Shown one piece after another: positions 37,261-46,726 of a stretch of 64,000 nt of DNA (the stretch's first letter is position 1; each line of letters begins with the position of its first letter). Below the pieces are notes generated by a model. It saw only the letters and a program-made list of their open reading frames with translations, searched no databases and was not told the DNA's origin. The translations under genes were made by a program, and so were the position numbers. The DNA is from an uncultured Fibrobacter sp. (GTDB taxonomy: Bacteria; Fibrobacterota; Fibrobacteria; Fibrobacterales; Fibrobacteraceae), in the NCBI GenBank assembly GCA_946405515.1, contig CAMJHM010000002.1:1-64000 (forward strand), given 5' to 3'.

Positions 37261-38544
37261 ATGAAGCATTTTTGTCGGAAAAAAATTTTTTTACTGTTCG
37301 CCATTGCGGTATTCCTTACCGCATGTGGTACGGTTGAACCTCCTGAAACAGACGAGGGGTTTATACCTGATGGCGATTTGAAGTTTGCTCTTGTTCCTAA
37401 TGACAACGTTCCTGGGGATTCGGTCGATGCGAATCTTGCCCACGGGGTGAGAATTTTTGTCCACCCGAACGCCCACTATGAACTTTCGTTCGATATTGAT
37501 GGATTTGCCCAATCGAAACCCCAATTGCGATTGTTCCGCGTCTATTGGAACGAACGGATTAAGACTTATGCGGCATCTTGGGTCCGTACCATAAATCCCG
37601 AAGAAGAAAATGGCCGCTATGTGTACAAGTTTGTTTGCGGGGAAAGCGATCGATCAATCTGGATAACCAGTTTAAATGACGGAGCCGATTTTTACAAGGG
37701 AAGAACCAAGAATGTTCGACTTAAGGCTAATGGCGAGTATTCTGACCACTTCTCGGTCAACTTGATTGTGGCTGGAAAAATCAAGGACCTCGATGTTAGT
37801 TACGACAGCCTTGCGCGGATGCTCCAGAAAGGTTTTGATCGCTTCTATACGAGTGTGAAGGTGGATACCGTGTATGTCCGTTTTGCGAACGAGCATCCGG
37901 TTGTTGGAAAAAAATACCCGAAGTCAGAACCGTGGATTGCGGGAAGGTCTTCGGAAGACCAAATGATGACAGAATTAGGCGGCTGGCCAGAGCCGGATGT
38001 TTTTGATGCGTTGGACATTGTCCTTGTTCATCGTTTCCGGCAGGAAGGATTGCTCGGCTTGTCGGATATGTTCGGTGCCAACATGGGTGGGGGCAGTGGA
38101 AGCACGGTTGTTGTTGCAAATCATAATCGTCAGGACGGCGAAGACATGATTGTTGATGCCGAGCGTATTGTGTATACTGCCTTGCATGAAATCGGTCACT
38201 TCTTTGGTTTGCGCCATACAACGGCAACTCATTCGGATCAAGATGCGAATGGGGACTATTCGGTCTTTGATGATGGTTTTTCTGATACGCCCTATTGTTT
38301 TGAAAAGGAAAGTGGCAGGGCTTTTTTGGTTAAGAAAGGCGTGGTTGCTGATTTTAGACAACATTTCCATCGATTTGCACCCCGCTACAACTTTACTGTT
38401 TCTTATCAAGCCGTATCGGATATTTCTCGCTGCCCCGATGCATCCAATTTGATGTTCCCCATGGAAGCCGAAACGGAACTTGTGGGATTCAGTGCGCAAC
38501 AGCTCAGTGTTATTCGAACAAATCTTATGATAATGCCTCACTAG
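37261..38544 (+). CDS. Lipoprotein metzincin-type zinc metalloprotease
   Basis: Lipobox FLTACGT; zinc motif ALHEIGHFFGLRHTT (HExxHxxGxxH). Confidence 0.8.
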   Translation: MKHFCRKKIFLLFAIAVFLTACGTVEPPETDEGFIPDGDLKFALVPNDNVPGDSVDANLAHGVRIFVHPNAHYELSFDIDGFAQSKPQLRLFRVYWNERIKTYAASWVRTINPEEENGRYVYKFVCGESDRSIWITSLNDGADFYKGRTKNVRLKANGEYSDHFSVNLIVAGKIKDLDVSYDSLARMLQKGFDRFYTSVKVDTVYVRFANEHPVVGKKYPKSEPWIAGRSSEDQMMTELGGWPEPDVFDALDIVLVHRFRQEGLLGLSDMFGANMGGGSGSTVVVANHNRQDGEDMIVDAERIVYTALHEIGHFFGLRHTTATHSDQDANGDYSVFDDGFSDTPYCFEKESGRAFLVKKGVVADFRQHFHRFAPRYNFTVSYQAVSDISRCPDASNLMFPMEAETELVGFSAQQLSVIRTNLMIMPH

Positions 38545-38557
38545 GTTAGGCGGTTTT

Positions 38558-39100
38558 ATGAATGCATCCCAGTTTTCGGAACAGGTCCAGTTAATTGCCT
38601 TTGTCTTGCAGAAAGGTGAAAATTGGAATGCGGATGTTATCGAGGCTCTTGAGAAGACCTGGGGACCAATCCGCCACCGGGGTAAACTTTTTGCCTTTGA
38701 CAAAACTGGGTATTATGAACCCGAGATGGGTACAGACCTCTATCGCGGCGTGGTGTCGTTCGAAAAGACAATCCCTGCCGAGACAATCGCTTTGGAGAAG
38801 GAACGCAGTAATGCGCTTGAACTCTCGCTGGCAACCGGACAAATGGATGTTGCCCGTTGTGTCAATATCGACATCGGTTACATGGACTTGGACAAGGTCG
38901 TTTTGCCCAGTTACAAGAGGGGCCCCTATAAACTCTATGCGGGCAGGGGCGTTTGGCTGGATATGCTCCTGAATTATTCCAAGGGTACTTTCCACCCGAC
39001 AAAATGGGCTTTTGAGGATTTTGTGAGGAACCCGTACCAGCACGACCTGCAATTGATTCGCGAAAAGTTTAAAAAAGCAGGGTTGTCCGTGGGGAAGTAA
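38558..39100 (+). CDS. DUF4416 family protein
   Basis: FDKTGYYEPEMGTDLYRGVVSFEKTI, NIDIGYMDLDKVVLPSYKRGPYKLYAGRGVWLDMLL. Confidence 0.8.
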   Translation: MNASQFSEQVQLIAFVLQKGENWNADVIEALEKTWGPIRHRGKLFAFDKTGYYEPEMGTDLYRGVVSFEKTIPAETIALEKERSNALELSLATGQMDVARCVNIDIGYMDLDKVVLPSYKRGPYKLYAGRGVWLDMLLNYSKGTFHPTKWAFEDFVRNPYQHDLQLIREKFKKAGLSVGK

Positions 39101-39125
39101 CCAGAACAATTCTATATTGGAATTG

Positions 39126-40337
39126 ATGAAAACTTTTTTCTTGAAATTAATGCCGTTGTTGGTGCTTGCGGCTTGCTACGATCCGGAACCCTATGTGGCC
39201 TCCGTAGAAGACAAAGGACCCTCGATTTCGGAATCGGAAATAGGGAAGGTGTTCCCTATAAATGGCGGAATCTCGTACCAGATCTGTAATCCTTCGGTTT
39301 CTCAGGATACAGTTCGTTTCCCTGCTTCCATGCTGTGGCTGAATTTCAACCCGATTGGCGTGAATGCTCCGGATTCGGTGTACAATGTGGTGTCGACCAA
39401 GGAACGCAAGGTGAGCCAGCATGACCGTTTGACTATTTCCGATACGTCGGAAAAAGTCCTTTGGTATTTGATGAGAGATACTGCCAATGGGGATTGCCAG
39501 TTCCAGGATCCGGAATGGAGTACGCATCCCAATTTTATTGCATCGCTCCGTGCATACGATGTTAACGGAAGTAAATCCTGCTCCCCGGACAATCTTGACT
39601 ACGGTATCATTGCTGTGCGCATTTCGGACAAGAAACGTTTCGTATTTTACGATAAAAAAGAAAGCGAGTACGGGGATCCGCATATTTGGGTAGACCCGTC
39701 CGTGACGGAAGCGGATACATCGGCCTCCGATACGACAATTCGTGGATTTTTCGGGACAGACCGTGTGCGCCTTGTCTTTGTGAGGACGAAAGATGATAAT
39801 ATGCAGGTTCGTGAACTTGTGTTCCGTGACTTTGCGAATGGAGGCAAGGAAGTCAAGCTGAAACTGCCGAAGGGCTATAGTGGTAAGTCCCTTGAAAATC
39901 CGCTTATTTCGCCCGATGGAAAATTTGTCACCTATAATCTGGTCGATGCTTCTCAAACGAGCTGGGATGCTTATATCCAGGAACTTTCCAAAAATTCCGA
40001 GCCCATGAAGATTGAAAAGTTGAATGGCATGATTAGCGCTCCGGCCCAGCCGCATTGGTTCCAGTATGACGGACGCCTTTTTGTGGTTTGGGCGGAAACC
40101 GATGGGTTTATACGTAACGATAAAGATTTTACGGTCAGTTCCATTCAGGATGGGTCTGCCGGTCGTACGGTGATGCGTGAAATCCGGCTGTCGGCAGGTG
40201 CCGCTTCGGATCTCGCCATGGAATGGGTTGGCGATGTCCGTGAGCTTGCTCCACTTCCCATGATTGGGGGCAGGTCGCCAGATAGCAAGTTCCTTGCGAC
40301 AGGAACGAGTCATGGATTTATGATTGAACTCCCGTGA
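39126..40337 (+). CDS. Lipoprotein (TolB/WD40-like propeller possible)
   Basis: Lipobox PLLVLAACYD; 'NPLISPDGKFVTYNLVD' and 'RSPDSKFLATGT' resemble TolB-propeller blades. Confidence 0.6.
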   Translation: MKTFFLKLMPLLVLAACYDPEPYVASVEDKGPSISESEIGKVFPINGGISYQICNPSVSQDTVRFPASMLWLNFNPIGVNAPDSVYNVVSTKERKVSQHDRLTISDTSEKVLWYLMRDTANGDCQFQDPEWSTHPNFIASLRAYDVNGSKSCSPDNLDYGIIAVRISDKKRFVFYDKKESEYGDPHIWVDPSVTEADTSASDTTIRGFFGTDRVRLVFVRTKDDNMQVRELVFRDFANGGKEVKLKLPKGYSGKSLENPLISPDGKFVTYNLVDASQTSWDAYIQELSKNSEPMKIEKLNGMISAPAQPHWFQYDGRLFVVWAETDGFIRNDKDFTVSSIQDGSAGRTVMREIRLSAGAASDLAMEWVGDVRELAPLPMIGGRSPDSKFLATGTSHGFMIELP

Positions 40338-40345
40338 GGCATGCC

Positions 40346-41467
40346 ATGAAACAGAGAAAAATTGGATACGGTTTGATGGTTGCCTTTGCTTTGGCGGGCG
40401 CATTTGTGGTTGGCTTTGAATCTCCAGTCGATGTCTCGACGCCGTGGGAATCCATTGGCGGTTGTGGTGCTGGCGGTTCCGGTGGTGGATCCGGAGACGG
40501 AATCAAGTGGATTGGCCAGGGCGTGTCGGGCGGCTATCTCGAAACGGAAGTGTTCACGAAGTATAGCGTAGGCCAGAATTTTTCGGCACTTACGCTTTCT
40601 CCGCATTTCTCCATCAAACCCACATGGTCGACCAAACTAGGTATGACGGTCCCCTGGATGTCTCACAGGGGCGAGGTGCAGTTCCGTAGTAACCAGGCTC
40701 CTATGGACCGTAGCACGGGTGGCCTTGGTGATTTGTCGTTCGATTTTTCGAAGACGATTGGTAGCGGCGGTGCGGCTTCGCTTTCGGCATCTCTTTCTAT
40801 CCCGACTGGGCAGTACGACATCAAGCGCGGTACCGACGGTGCCGAGATGATTTTGCCTTCGAGTTTCCAGAAGGGTTCTGGTCTTTATTCGCTTACGCTC
40901 GGCTGGGATTACAGCCGCGATACGGATAAGGGAATTTGGCTCTATGGGTTGACCTATACGCATCCCTTCGCGATGCACCTGATATCGGGCGAGAATGAAT
41001 TCAACGATACTTACTGGAAGGGTTACGACCATTCCGACGACCGTTTCGAGTACCGTTTCAAACCTTATGGTGAAAACGACCTCGGAGCCTTTACGCCGCC
41101 GTCGGTGGGCGCATCGATTGCTTACGGTTATCGCGGACGTGCGGGCATTGTGCAGTCGTTCGGCGTGACGTTCTCCGCACCTCTCGGTGTAGCATGGATT
41201 TCGTCGGAGAAGGTGGGCGTGTACGATCCGCGTCCTGACCCCGATCACAAGGCTTGGTCCGGTGCATTCGTTTATGGCATAGAATTCTCGGATGCCTCGT
41301 TCCCTGTGTTCCTCGCACTTTCAGTCCCCATCCACGACAAGGCGAATGCAGCAGACCCGATGGACGAATACGACGATTCCCCGATGAAGGAATGGAACGC
41401 TCCCGATTGGGATGACTTCCTGCAGCAGTGGACCATCGCCGTTGGCATCAAGGGGTGTTTCTTCTAG
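40346..41467 (+). CDS. Putative outer membrane protein
   Basis: N-terminal hydrophobic segment, Gly-rich linker, beta-barrel-like pattern, C-terminal GCFF. Confidence 0.6.
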   Translation: MKQRKIGYGLMVAFALAGAFVVGFESPVDVSTPWESIGGCGAGGSGGGSGDGIKWIGQGVSGGYLETEVFTKYSVGQNFSALTLSPHFSIKPTWSTKLGMTVPWMSHRGEVQFRSNQAPMDRSTGGLGDLSFDFSKTIGSGGAASLSASLSIPTGQYDIKRGTDGAEMILPSSFQKGSGLYSLTLGWDYSRDTDKGIWLYGLTYTHPFAMHLISGENEFNDTYWKGYDHSDDRFEYRFKPYGENDLGAFTPPSVGASIAYGYRGRAGIVQSFGVTFSAPLGVAWISSEKVGVYDPRPDPDHKAWSGAFVYGIEFSDASFPVFLALSVPIHDKANAADPMDEYDDSPMKEWNAPDWDDFLQQWTIAVGIKGCFF

Positions 41468-41548
41468 GCTCGAGGCTCCAGGCACGAGGCTCGGGGCTCC
41501 AGCAGTGAGCAATGAGTCTTTGAGAGACTAGAGAATAGAGACTAGCGG

Positions 41549-41615
41549 CTAGTGAAAAGAATCACGCACTTCGTGCGTCAATATAAGACGGCGAAGCCGT
41601 GACATTTTTCCCTAG
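41549..41615 (+). repeat. 67-bp double-hairpin interspersed repeat, copy C
   Basis: Differs from copy B (17179-17245) at two positions in the right part (GACATTTTTCCC versus GATATTTCTCCC). Confidence 0.92.
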
Positions 41616-41712
41616 TCTCTAGATCCTAGATTCTAACCCCTAATCATATCCTACTTACCTCATACCTCAAAGGCGCAACGTGCCGACCTCAAAGCGCAGC
41701 GACCTCACTCCC

Positions 41713-42606
41713 TCACGCTCTCGGATGCGTCTTCTTGAATGCGGCGCGTAGCCGTTCTGCGTTTACGTGTGTATAAACTTGCGTAGTCGAGATGTTCGAA
41801 TGCCCGAGCATTTCTTTGACGCTCATGATTTCGGCTCCGTTCTCAAGCAAGTGTGTGGCAAAACTGTGGCGCAGTACATGCGGGGATGCCTTGCCCTCCC
41901 AACCGATTTCGCGGAGCAAGTGCTGGATGTCGTTGCGGAGTGTGCGTAGCCCGAAGGGCTTGCTGTTGTCGCTCAAAAAAACGTAGCCCGTTGCCGTAGG
42001 CAAGTGTCCTGCTTGGACTTGCATTTGTTTGTAATTTGCGATACGGTCGATGAAGCTTTCGGTAAGCGGTACAATGCGTTCCTTGTTGCCCTTGCCGAGT
42101 ACGCGTACGAGTTTTGCGTTTGTGTCGATGCGGTCCCACGTGAGCATCTGGCATTCCGAAATGCGCAGTCCCGAGCCGTAGATGAGTTCAAGCAGAATGC
42201 GTGCCCGCACTTGTTGGAGCGTCGGGTTCTCTATTTCTGGGAACTTCTCGGGCGCGAGGTCTTTTTGCCCGAGGACGGCGACTAGCCGCTTCGGACGTTT
42301 GGGCATAGGGACGTTTTCTGCAGGATTTGTTTCTAGAATTTTTGAACGCACCAAGTATTTGCCAAAACTTTTGAGTGCGGCGAGGTGCTCGCAGATGCTT
42401 GTGGGTGCGAGTTTCTGCTTCATCTTGAGGTCCCAGACGAATGCCTTGATGTTCGTTTCGTTTAACGCTCCAATGGGGGAGTCTTCGTCTAGCCGTTCCA
42501 AAAACTTGTCGAGCGATTTTCTGTACGTTGATACTGTACGTGGCGAGAAATTTCGCCGCGCAGAAAGGTAAGTCAGGAAATCAGAGATGCGGTTTCGAAG
42601 CGTCAT
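41713..42606 (-). CDS. Tyrosine recombinase XerC/XerD family
   Basis: LIYGSGLRISECQMLTWDRID, SPHVLRHSFATHLLENGAEIMSVKEMLGHSNISTTQVYTHV: complete R-H-R-H-Y signature. Confidence 0.9.
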   Translation of the reverse strand: MTLRNRISDFLTYLSARRNFSPRTVSTYRKSLDKFLERLDEDSPIGALNETNIKAFVWDLKMKQKLAPTSICEHLAALKSFGKYLVRSKILETNPAENVPMPKRPKRLVAVLGQKDLAPEKFPEIENPTLQQVRARILLELIYGSGLRISECQMLTWDRIDTNAKLVRVLGKGNKERIVPLTESFIDRIANYKQMQVQAGHLPTATGYVFLSDNSKPFGLRTLRNDIQHLLREIGWEGKASPHVLRHSFATHLLENGAEIMSVKEMLGHSNISTTQVYTHVNAERLRAAFKKTHPRA

Positions 42607-42659
42607 GGAAAATTGCTCTGGGCTGCTGGGAAAAAATAATCTATTTTAGCATTCAGAAA

Positions 42660-43949
42660 ATGATGATTGACGGTATTTTGAAGAAGTGTTGTGCATCGAG
42701 TCTCTTTCTGGGGCGTCCGTTGGTAGCGGTCGCCCTTGTGTGCACGGCTCCCCTTTGTGCAATGGAACGAGTTGCCGGTGCCAATGCGACTTTGGATATC
42801 GAACCGGGAGCGCGCTCTGCTGCACTGGGTTCGGCGACGATGGCTATCGATGGCGATTACCTTGGACTTATGTCCAATCCGTACCAATTGTCGGGTGTTC
42901 GCTATACCTGGGCTTCTTTCTCGCATACCGCCTATTACGAAGACACCAAGTACGACTACGCTTCAGTTGTGACGCCGCTTTCTGAGGGGCAAGCTTTGGG
43001 CATTTCGTTCTCCCGCTTTGGTGCCGATGATATTCCATGGGTCAAGGAGGGGGAACCTCTACCCGAAGGCTCCAATTACAAGACGCTTTCCATTGCGGAT
43101 TGGGTGCTCGGTATATCGTGGGGCCGAAACATTACCGAGAGACTATCGGTGGGCGCTGCATTCAACGTTCTCTATCGCGATATGGACCAGACGGGCTGGG
43201 GCTTCCGCGGCGATGCCGGCTTACGTTATCGCACTATTGACCAGCTATACCTGGCGGCATTCCTCAAGGGCTGGACGTCTTCGGCCGTCAAGTGGGAATC
43301 CGGAACAACGGAATACTCGGCTCCGGAACTCTATGTTGCTGCTAGCTACTTTCTGGATATTCCTTACTTGTATGGCGCCTTGGGCCTGTACTGGCAGGGA
43401 GCGGGTTTATTGCATGCCGAGGCTCGCGATTTGGAACTCGAAACGGATGAGGACCGCGGCGAACCTGTTTGGAAAGATCCGCTGGACTGGCTCTCTGGGG
43501 GGCGTGGCGGTGTAGAATTCCTGTTTGACTTTGGTCTTTCAATTCGTTTGGGCTTGGCCAGTTTCACCACTCTCGGGAGCGTGACTGCCGGTGCGGGCCT
43601 TGTCGTGGCGAAATTCTTCAAGATTGACTATGCTTTCGAATCCCACCCGGAACTTTCTGCGGTACACAGGGTGAGTGTGAGCGTGAGCCCCTATTTGTTC
43701 AGCCATAACGACGAGAAGGCTCGTCCGCGACTGTCACCGGCGGAAGCCGCCCGCAGGCCACTCCAGGAAAATGACAGCGACGACGAAGCCCCGATTGAGG
43801 AACCTGCTGCTCAGGATGACGGAGCTGCCCCGCAGCCGCAGGAATCTCCCGCCAAATCCGACGAGGGTGCAGATGCTGCCAAAACGGATGAATCGCCGGA
43901 GGAAGCACAGCCTCTCGCTCCGTCTGGAGGAACCTATTGGGAGGAATAA
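42660..43949 (+). CDS. PorV/PorQ-like outer membrane protein with acidic Pro/Ala/Glu tail
   Basis: GANATLDIEPGARSAALGSATMAIDGDYLGLMSNPYQLSGV is PorV/UPF0164-like. Start set at 42660. Confidence 0.75.
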   Translation: MMIDGILKKCCASSLFLGRPLVAVALVCTAPLCAMERVAGANATLDIEPGARSAALGSATMAIDGDYLGLMSNPYQLSGVRYTWASFSHTAYYEDTKYDYASVVTPLSEGQALGISFSRFGADDIPWVKEGEPLPEGSNYKTLSIADWVLGISWGRNITERLSVGAAFNVLYRDMDQTGWGFRGDAGLRYRTIDQLYLAAFLKGWTSSAVKWESGTTEYSAPELYVAASYFLDIPYLYGALGLYWQGAGLLHAEARDLELETDEDRGEPVWKDPLDWLSGGRGGVEFLFDFGLSIRLGLASFTTLGSVTAGAGLVVAKFFKIDYAFESHPELSAVHRVSVSVSPYLFSHNDEKARPRLSPAEAARRPLQENDSDDEAPIEEPAAQDDGAAPQPQESPAKSDEGADAAKTDESPEEAQPLAPSGGTYWEE

Positions 43950-44021
43950 TGGGGATGAATAATTGCCTTTTTTGGTGATTTTTCTCACTTTCTTAAATTT
44001 TTTTTATAAATTTGGTCGTAT

Positions 44022-44687
44022 ATGGACCAGTTGAAGAACTATCGTGAAGTTGGAATTTTTGATTTGTTGTCGGCGCCGCTGAACCCCATCGGCGCTTTTG
44101 ACGCAGAACAATTCAAGAAAGATGTTCGCGCTTTGCTGGACGAGCGCTCCGAAGACAAGTTCGTCGCCGTCGACCTGGCTGGCCTAGATTTCTTGTATAG
44201 CGATGCTTATAATGCGTTGCTCCTTTTCCAGACGGAACTGTCCGCCCGTGGTGGCATGATGGCCATGCTCACGAACAATGCCACGATTATCGACGGACTC
44301 AAGAAGGCTGGCCTCGACAAGAAGCTGAAGGTGTTCTCCTTCGAAGCGGAGATGATGGCCTTCTCGCTGCATAACCAGGCTCCGCAGGAACCGTCGATGA
44401 TTACCATTGATCCTGAACCGGTCGCTGAACAGCAACCTCAGGTGGCTTCGCAGAATACCTATTCCGGTACCGCTGCTCCGGCTCCGAATACTTCGCTGGA
44501 ACGCCGCACGGGTTCGCACCGCAAGTTTACCAAGAGCTTCAATGCGATTTCTAAGGACGAAGAAAAACTTGCCAAGAAGGGAATGAACATGCCCTTCGAC
44601 GAGGAAAAGTCTCCGGCACGTACGGTGCTGACCATCATCCTCCTAGTCGTCCTGATTGGTGGCCTGCTGGCTTATTTGCTTATCTGA
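44022..44687 (+). CDS. STAS-like domain protein with C-terminal TM anchor
   Basis: FVAVDLAGLDFLYSDAYNALLLFQTELSARGGMMAMLTNNATIIDGLKKAGLDKKLKVF; TM TVLTIILLVVLIGGLLAYLLI. Confidence 0.7.
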   Translation: MDQLKNYREVGIFDLLSAPLNPIGAFDAEQFKKDVRALLDERSEDKFVAVDLAGLDFLYSDAYNALLLFQTELSARGGMMAMLTNNATIIDGLKKAGLDKKLKVFSFEAEMMAFSLHNQAPQEPSMITIDPEPVAEQQPQVASQNTYSGTAAPAPNTSLERRTGSHRKFTKSFNAISKDEEKLAKKGMNMPFDEEKSPARTVLTIILLVVLIGGLLAYLLI

Positions 44688-44695
44688 CCTAGAAA

Positions 44696-45613
44696 ATGGC
44701 TGTCGAGTTTTCGGAATACCGGGGGAAGAGGAAACGTTCTTTCCGCAAACGTAGGTTTCCGCTCCTGAGAATTTTGTTCTTGATTGGGCTTGTGTCTGGC
44801 GCTGCTGCGCTTGGACTTTTCCAGAAAGTTGCCGAAGCGATTTCGTTGAGGGTGAACAAACCTGCTGCGGTTGTCGTAACTTGGGAATCCATGTGCGATA
44901 GTTCGGGCGGTGTGTTTGCTGAACTCAAAAAAGGCCTCCATGAATGCGTGTGGAATATCGGCGATTCGGCAACCAAGTTCCCTACACCCATGCTGCGCTA
45001 TGTCGCTTCTATGAGGAATACAGGGGCTTCCCGGATTCGTTGGGTCTCTAGTAGCGAGGATTTCTTGGAAGGCGTGTTGGTGCGGTTGGAAGGCGATTCC
45101 ATGGTACACAATTACTTGCAGGTGGTCAAGAACGATTCCATGCGCTACTGGATAGACGAGGCTACGGGCTGCCTTTTCCCAGGCCTGTGTCCACGCCGCC
45201 CGCTCGGTTGGGCTGCAGTTCCCATATCGGTCAATTTCGATTTTGAAGGCCAGGATTCGCTTCTCACGAAGGATGTTTTTTGCGGTGAAGGCGAGGCTCC
45301 TGTATACCCGGTCCTTTCGGGGGTTGTGCTCGACGTGGGGAAGGATTCCTTTGGTTACTTTGTTGAAATTGACCACGGCGACAACGTAACGACGAGGACT
45401 TCTGGGCTTGGTTTCTGGTCGACTCCGCTGTCGGTGGGAGATTCCGTTTATGCCGATGTTCCTGTGGGGCGCCTGATGCCGCAGGACAGTGCCATGTTTT
45501 TCTTGACGGTTCGCCGGAACGGCTTGTTTATGCGGTGGAACGATTTCTACGGATATACGCATCCTTTGGATTCATCCTCAATTGCTATATTCAAGAAACG
45601 GATCGGTTTTTGA
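44696..45613 (+). CDS. Membrane-anchored protein with degenerate LytM/M23-like domain
   Basis: N-terminal TM; APVYPVLSGVVLDVGKDSFGYFVEIDHGDNVTTRTSGL...LSVGDSVYADVPVGRLMPQDSAMFFLTVRRNG. Confidence 0.6.
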   Translation: MAVEFSEYRGKRKRSFRKRRFPLLRILFLIGLVSGAAALGLFQKVAEAISLRVNKPAAVVVTWESMCDSSGGVFAELKKGLHECVWNIGDSATKFPTPMLRYVASMRNTGASRIRWVSSSEDFLEGVLVRLEGDSMVHNYLQVVKNDSMRYWIDEATGCLFPGLCPRRPLGWAAVPISVNFDFEGQDSLLTKDVFCGEGEAPVYPVLSGVVLDVGKDSFGYFVEIDHGDNVTTRTSGLGFWSTPLSVGDSVYADVPVGRLMPQDSAMFFLTVRRNGLFMRWNDFYGYTHPLDSSSIAIFKKRIGF

Positions 45614-45625
45614 GTTGAGGTCTTC

Positions 45626-46726
45626 ATGCGCTTTGGTCTGCGCCACATTTTTGTCTTGCTAGCTCTGCTTTTGGCGTGTACCGCCTTGGTGGCGTGTACG
45701 CAGAGCGAGGATGGACCTCTGAACGTTTCCCGTGAAAAAATCGAGCTTTCGCGTACGGGTTACTACTTGCGCCCGACGCTGGATTCCGGCAAGTCTATCC
45801 ACCTGGTCCAGGATACGCTCTACTTGTACTTGGACAGTATGTGGACTTATTCGAATTGTGCGCTCAAGAGAATTTCTTATGATAAGCGGAGAGAGGATTC
45901 TACATACCGCATTAAACCGGTTCTTCATCTGCACCAGACTGTTGAGGATTGTCCGTCTCCTTACTATCGGCCGAGTTATATGCTCAAGCTTGTTTTTGAC
46001 GAAGAAGAACTTGAGGGAATTTCTCGCATTATCGCTGAAAATACGTTTGATTCCGTGTTCGATACCATTGCTGTTCGCCGCGGGAACATGTCTATGGATA
46101 CCTTTGAAATATACGTCGACAGTTTGTTTGCATCTAACGATAGCTTGCCCTTGCGCACAAAGGGCTCACCTTCGTTGCTGAAGGTGCTCGATTCCATCAC
46201 TCCGCTGGAGTTTTATTGGCGGCCGATGAAATCAAAATGCAAGATGAAGATTACTGATTGCGATTCGCTAGTTTCCGATACGCTTTTCCCGGATAAATGG
46301 GAACTCAATGATACGTTGCTTGTGCCTGTCCGCCAGGCATGTGCAGATTCCGACGATGTCTACTGCATGTCGTCGTACTGGGAAAATGACTCGAATTCGC
46401 TGGGGTCCGTGCGCATTCATCGCGATACGACGTGGCATACGAGTAGGTTCTTGGTGGAATCGGTGCCTGCTTGTGCTACGTACGACCGCTATTCGTACAG
46501 GACGTTCTCTGTAGGATATACGGGGACGTTCATTCGCGAACTGTTTTCTCCAGATTCTTCCGAAACGGCCTGTGGCCCCTTGTCGCGTGATAGCTGGATC
46601 GCTTTACGACTTTTGAGTAACGGGGCGGTTATGCTTGATTCCGAAACGGACTCGCTCGGAACAGCCGAGAAATTGTACAAGGCGTGGAAAAAGGCGAAGG
46701 TCGCTCCAAGCAAGGCTAAAAAATGA
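45626..46726 (+). CDS. Lipoprotein
   Basis: Signal peptide with lipobox (TALVACTQ); 366 aa. Confidence 0.7.
   Translation: MRFGLRHIFVLLALLLACTALVACTQSEDGPLNVSREKIELSRTGYYLRPTLDSGKSIHLVQDTLYLYLDSMWTYSNCALKRISYDKRREDSTYRIKPVLHLHQTVEDCPSPYYRPSYMLKLVFDEEELEGISRIIAENTFDSVFDTIAVRRGNMSMDTFEIYVDSLFASNDSLPLRTKGSPSLLKVLDSITPLEFYWRPMKSKCKMKITDCDSLVSDTLFPDKWELNDTLLVPVRQACADSDDVYCMSSYWENDSNSLGSVRIHRDTTWHTSRFLVESVPACATYDRYSYRTFSVGYTGTFIRELFSPDSSETACGPLSRDSWIALRLLSNGAVMLDSETDSLGTAEKLYKAWKKAKVAPSKAKK

Noticed and set aside
41713-42606. XerC/D-like recombinase as evidence for an integron or mobile island
   Set aside because: Looks like a housekeeping XerC/D (HTHL-core); no attI/attC sites or cassette array seen nearby.
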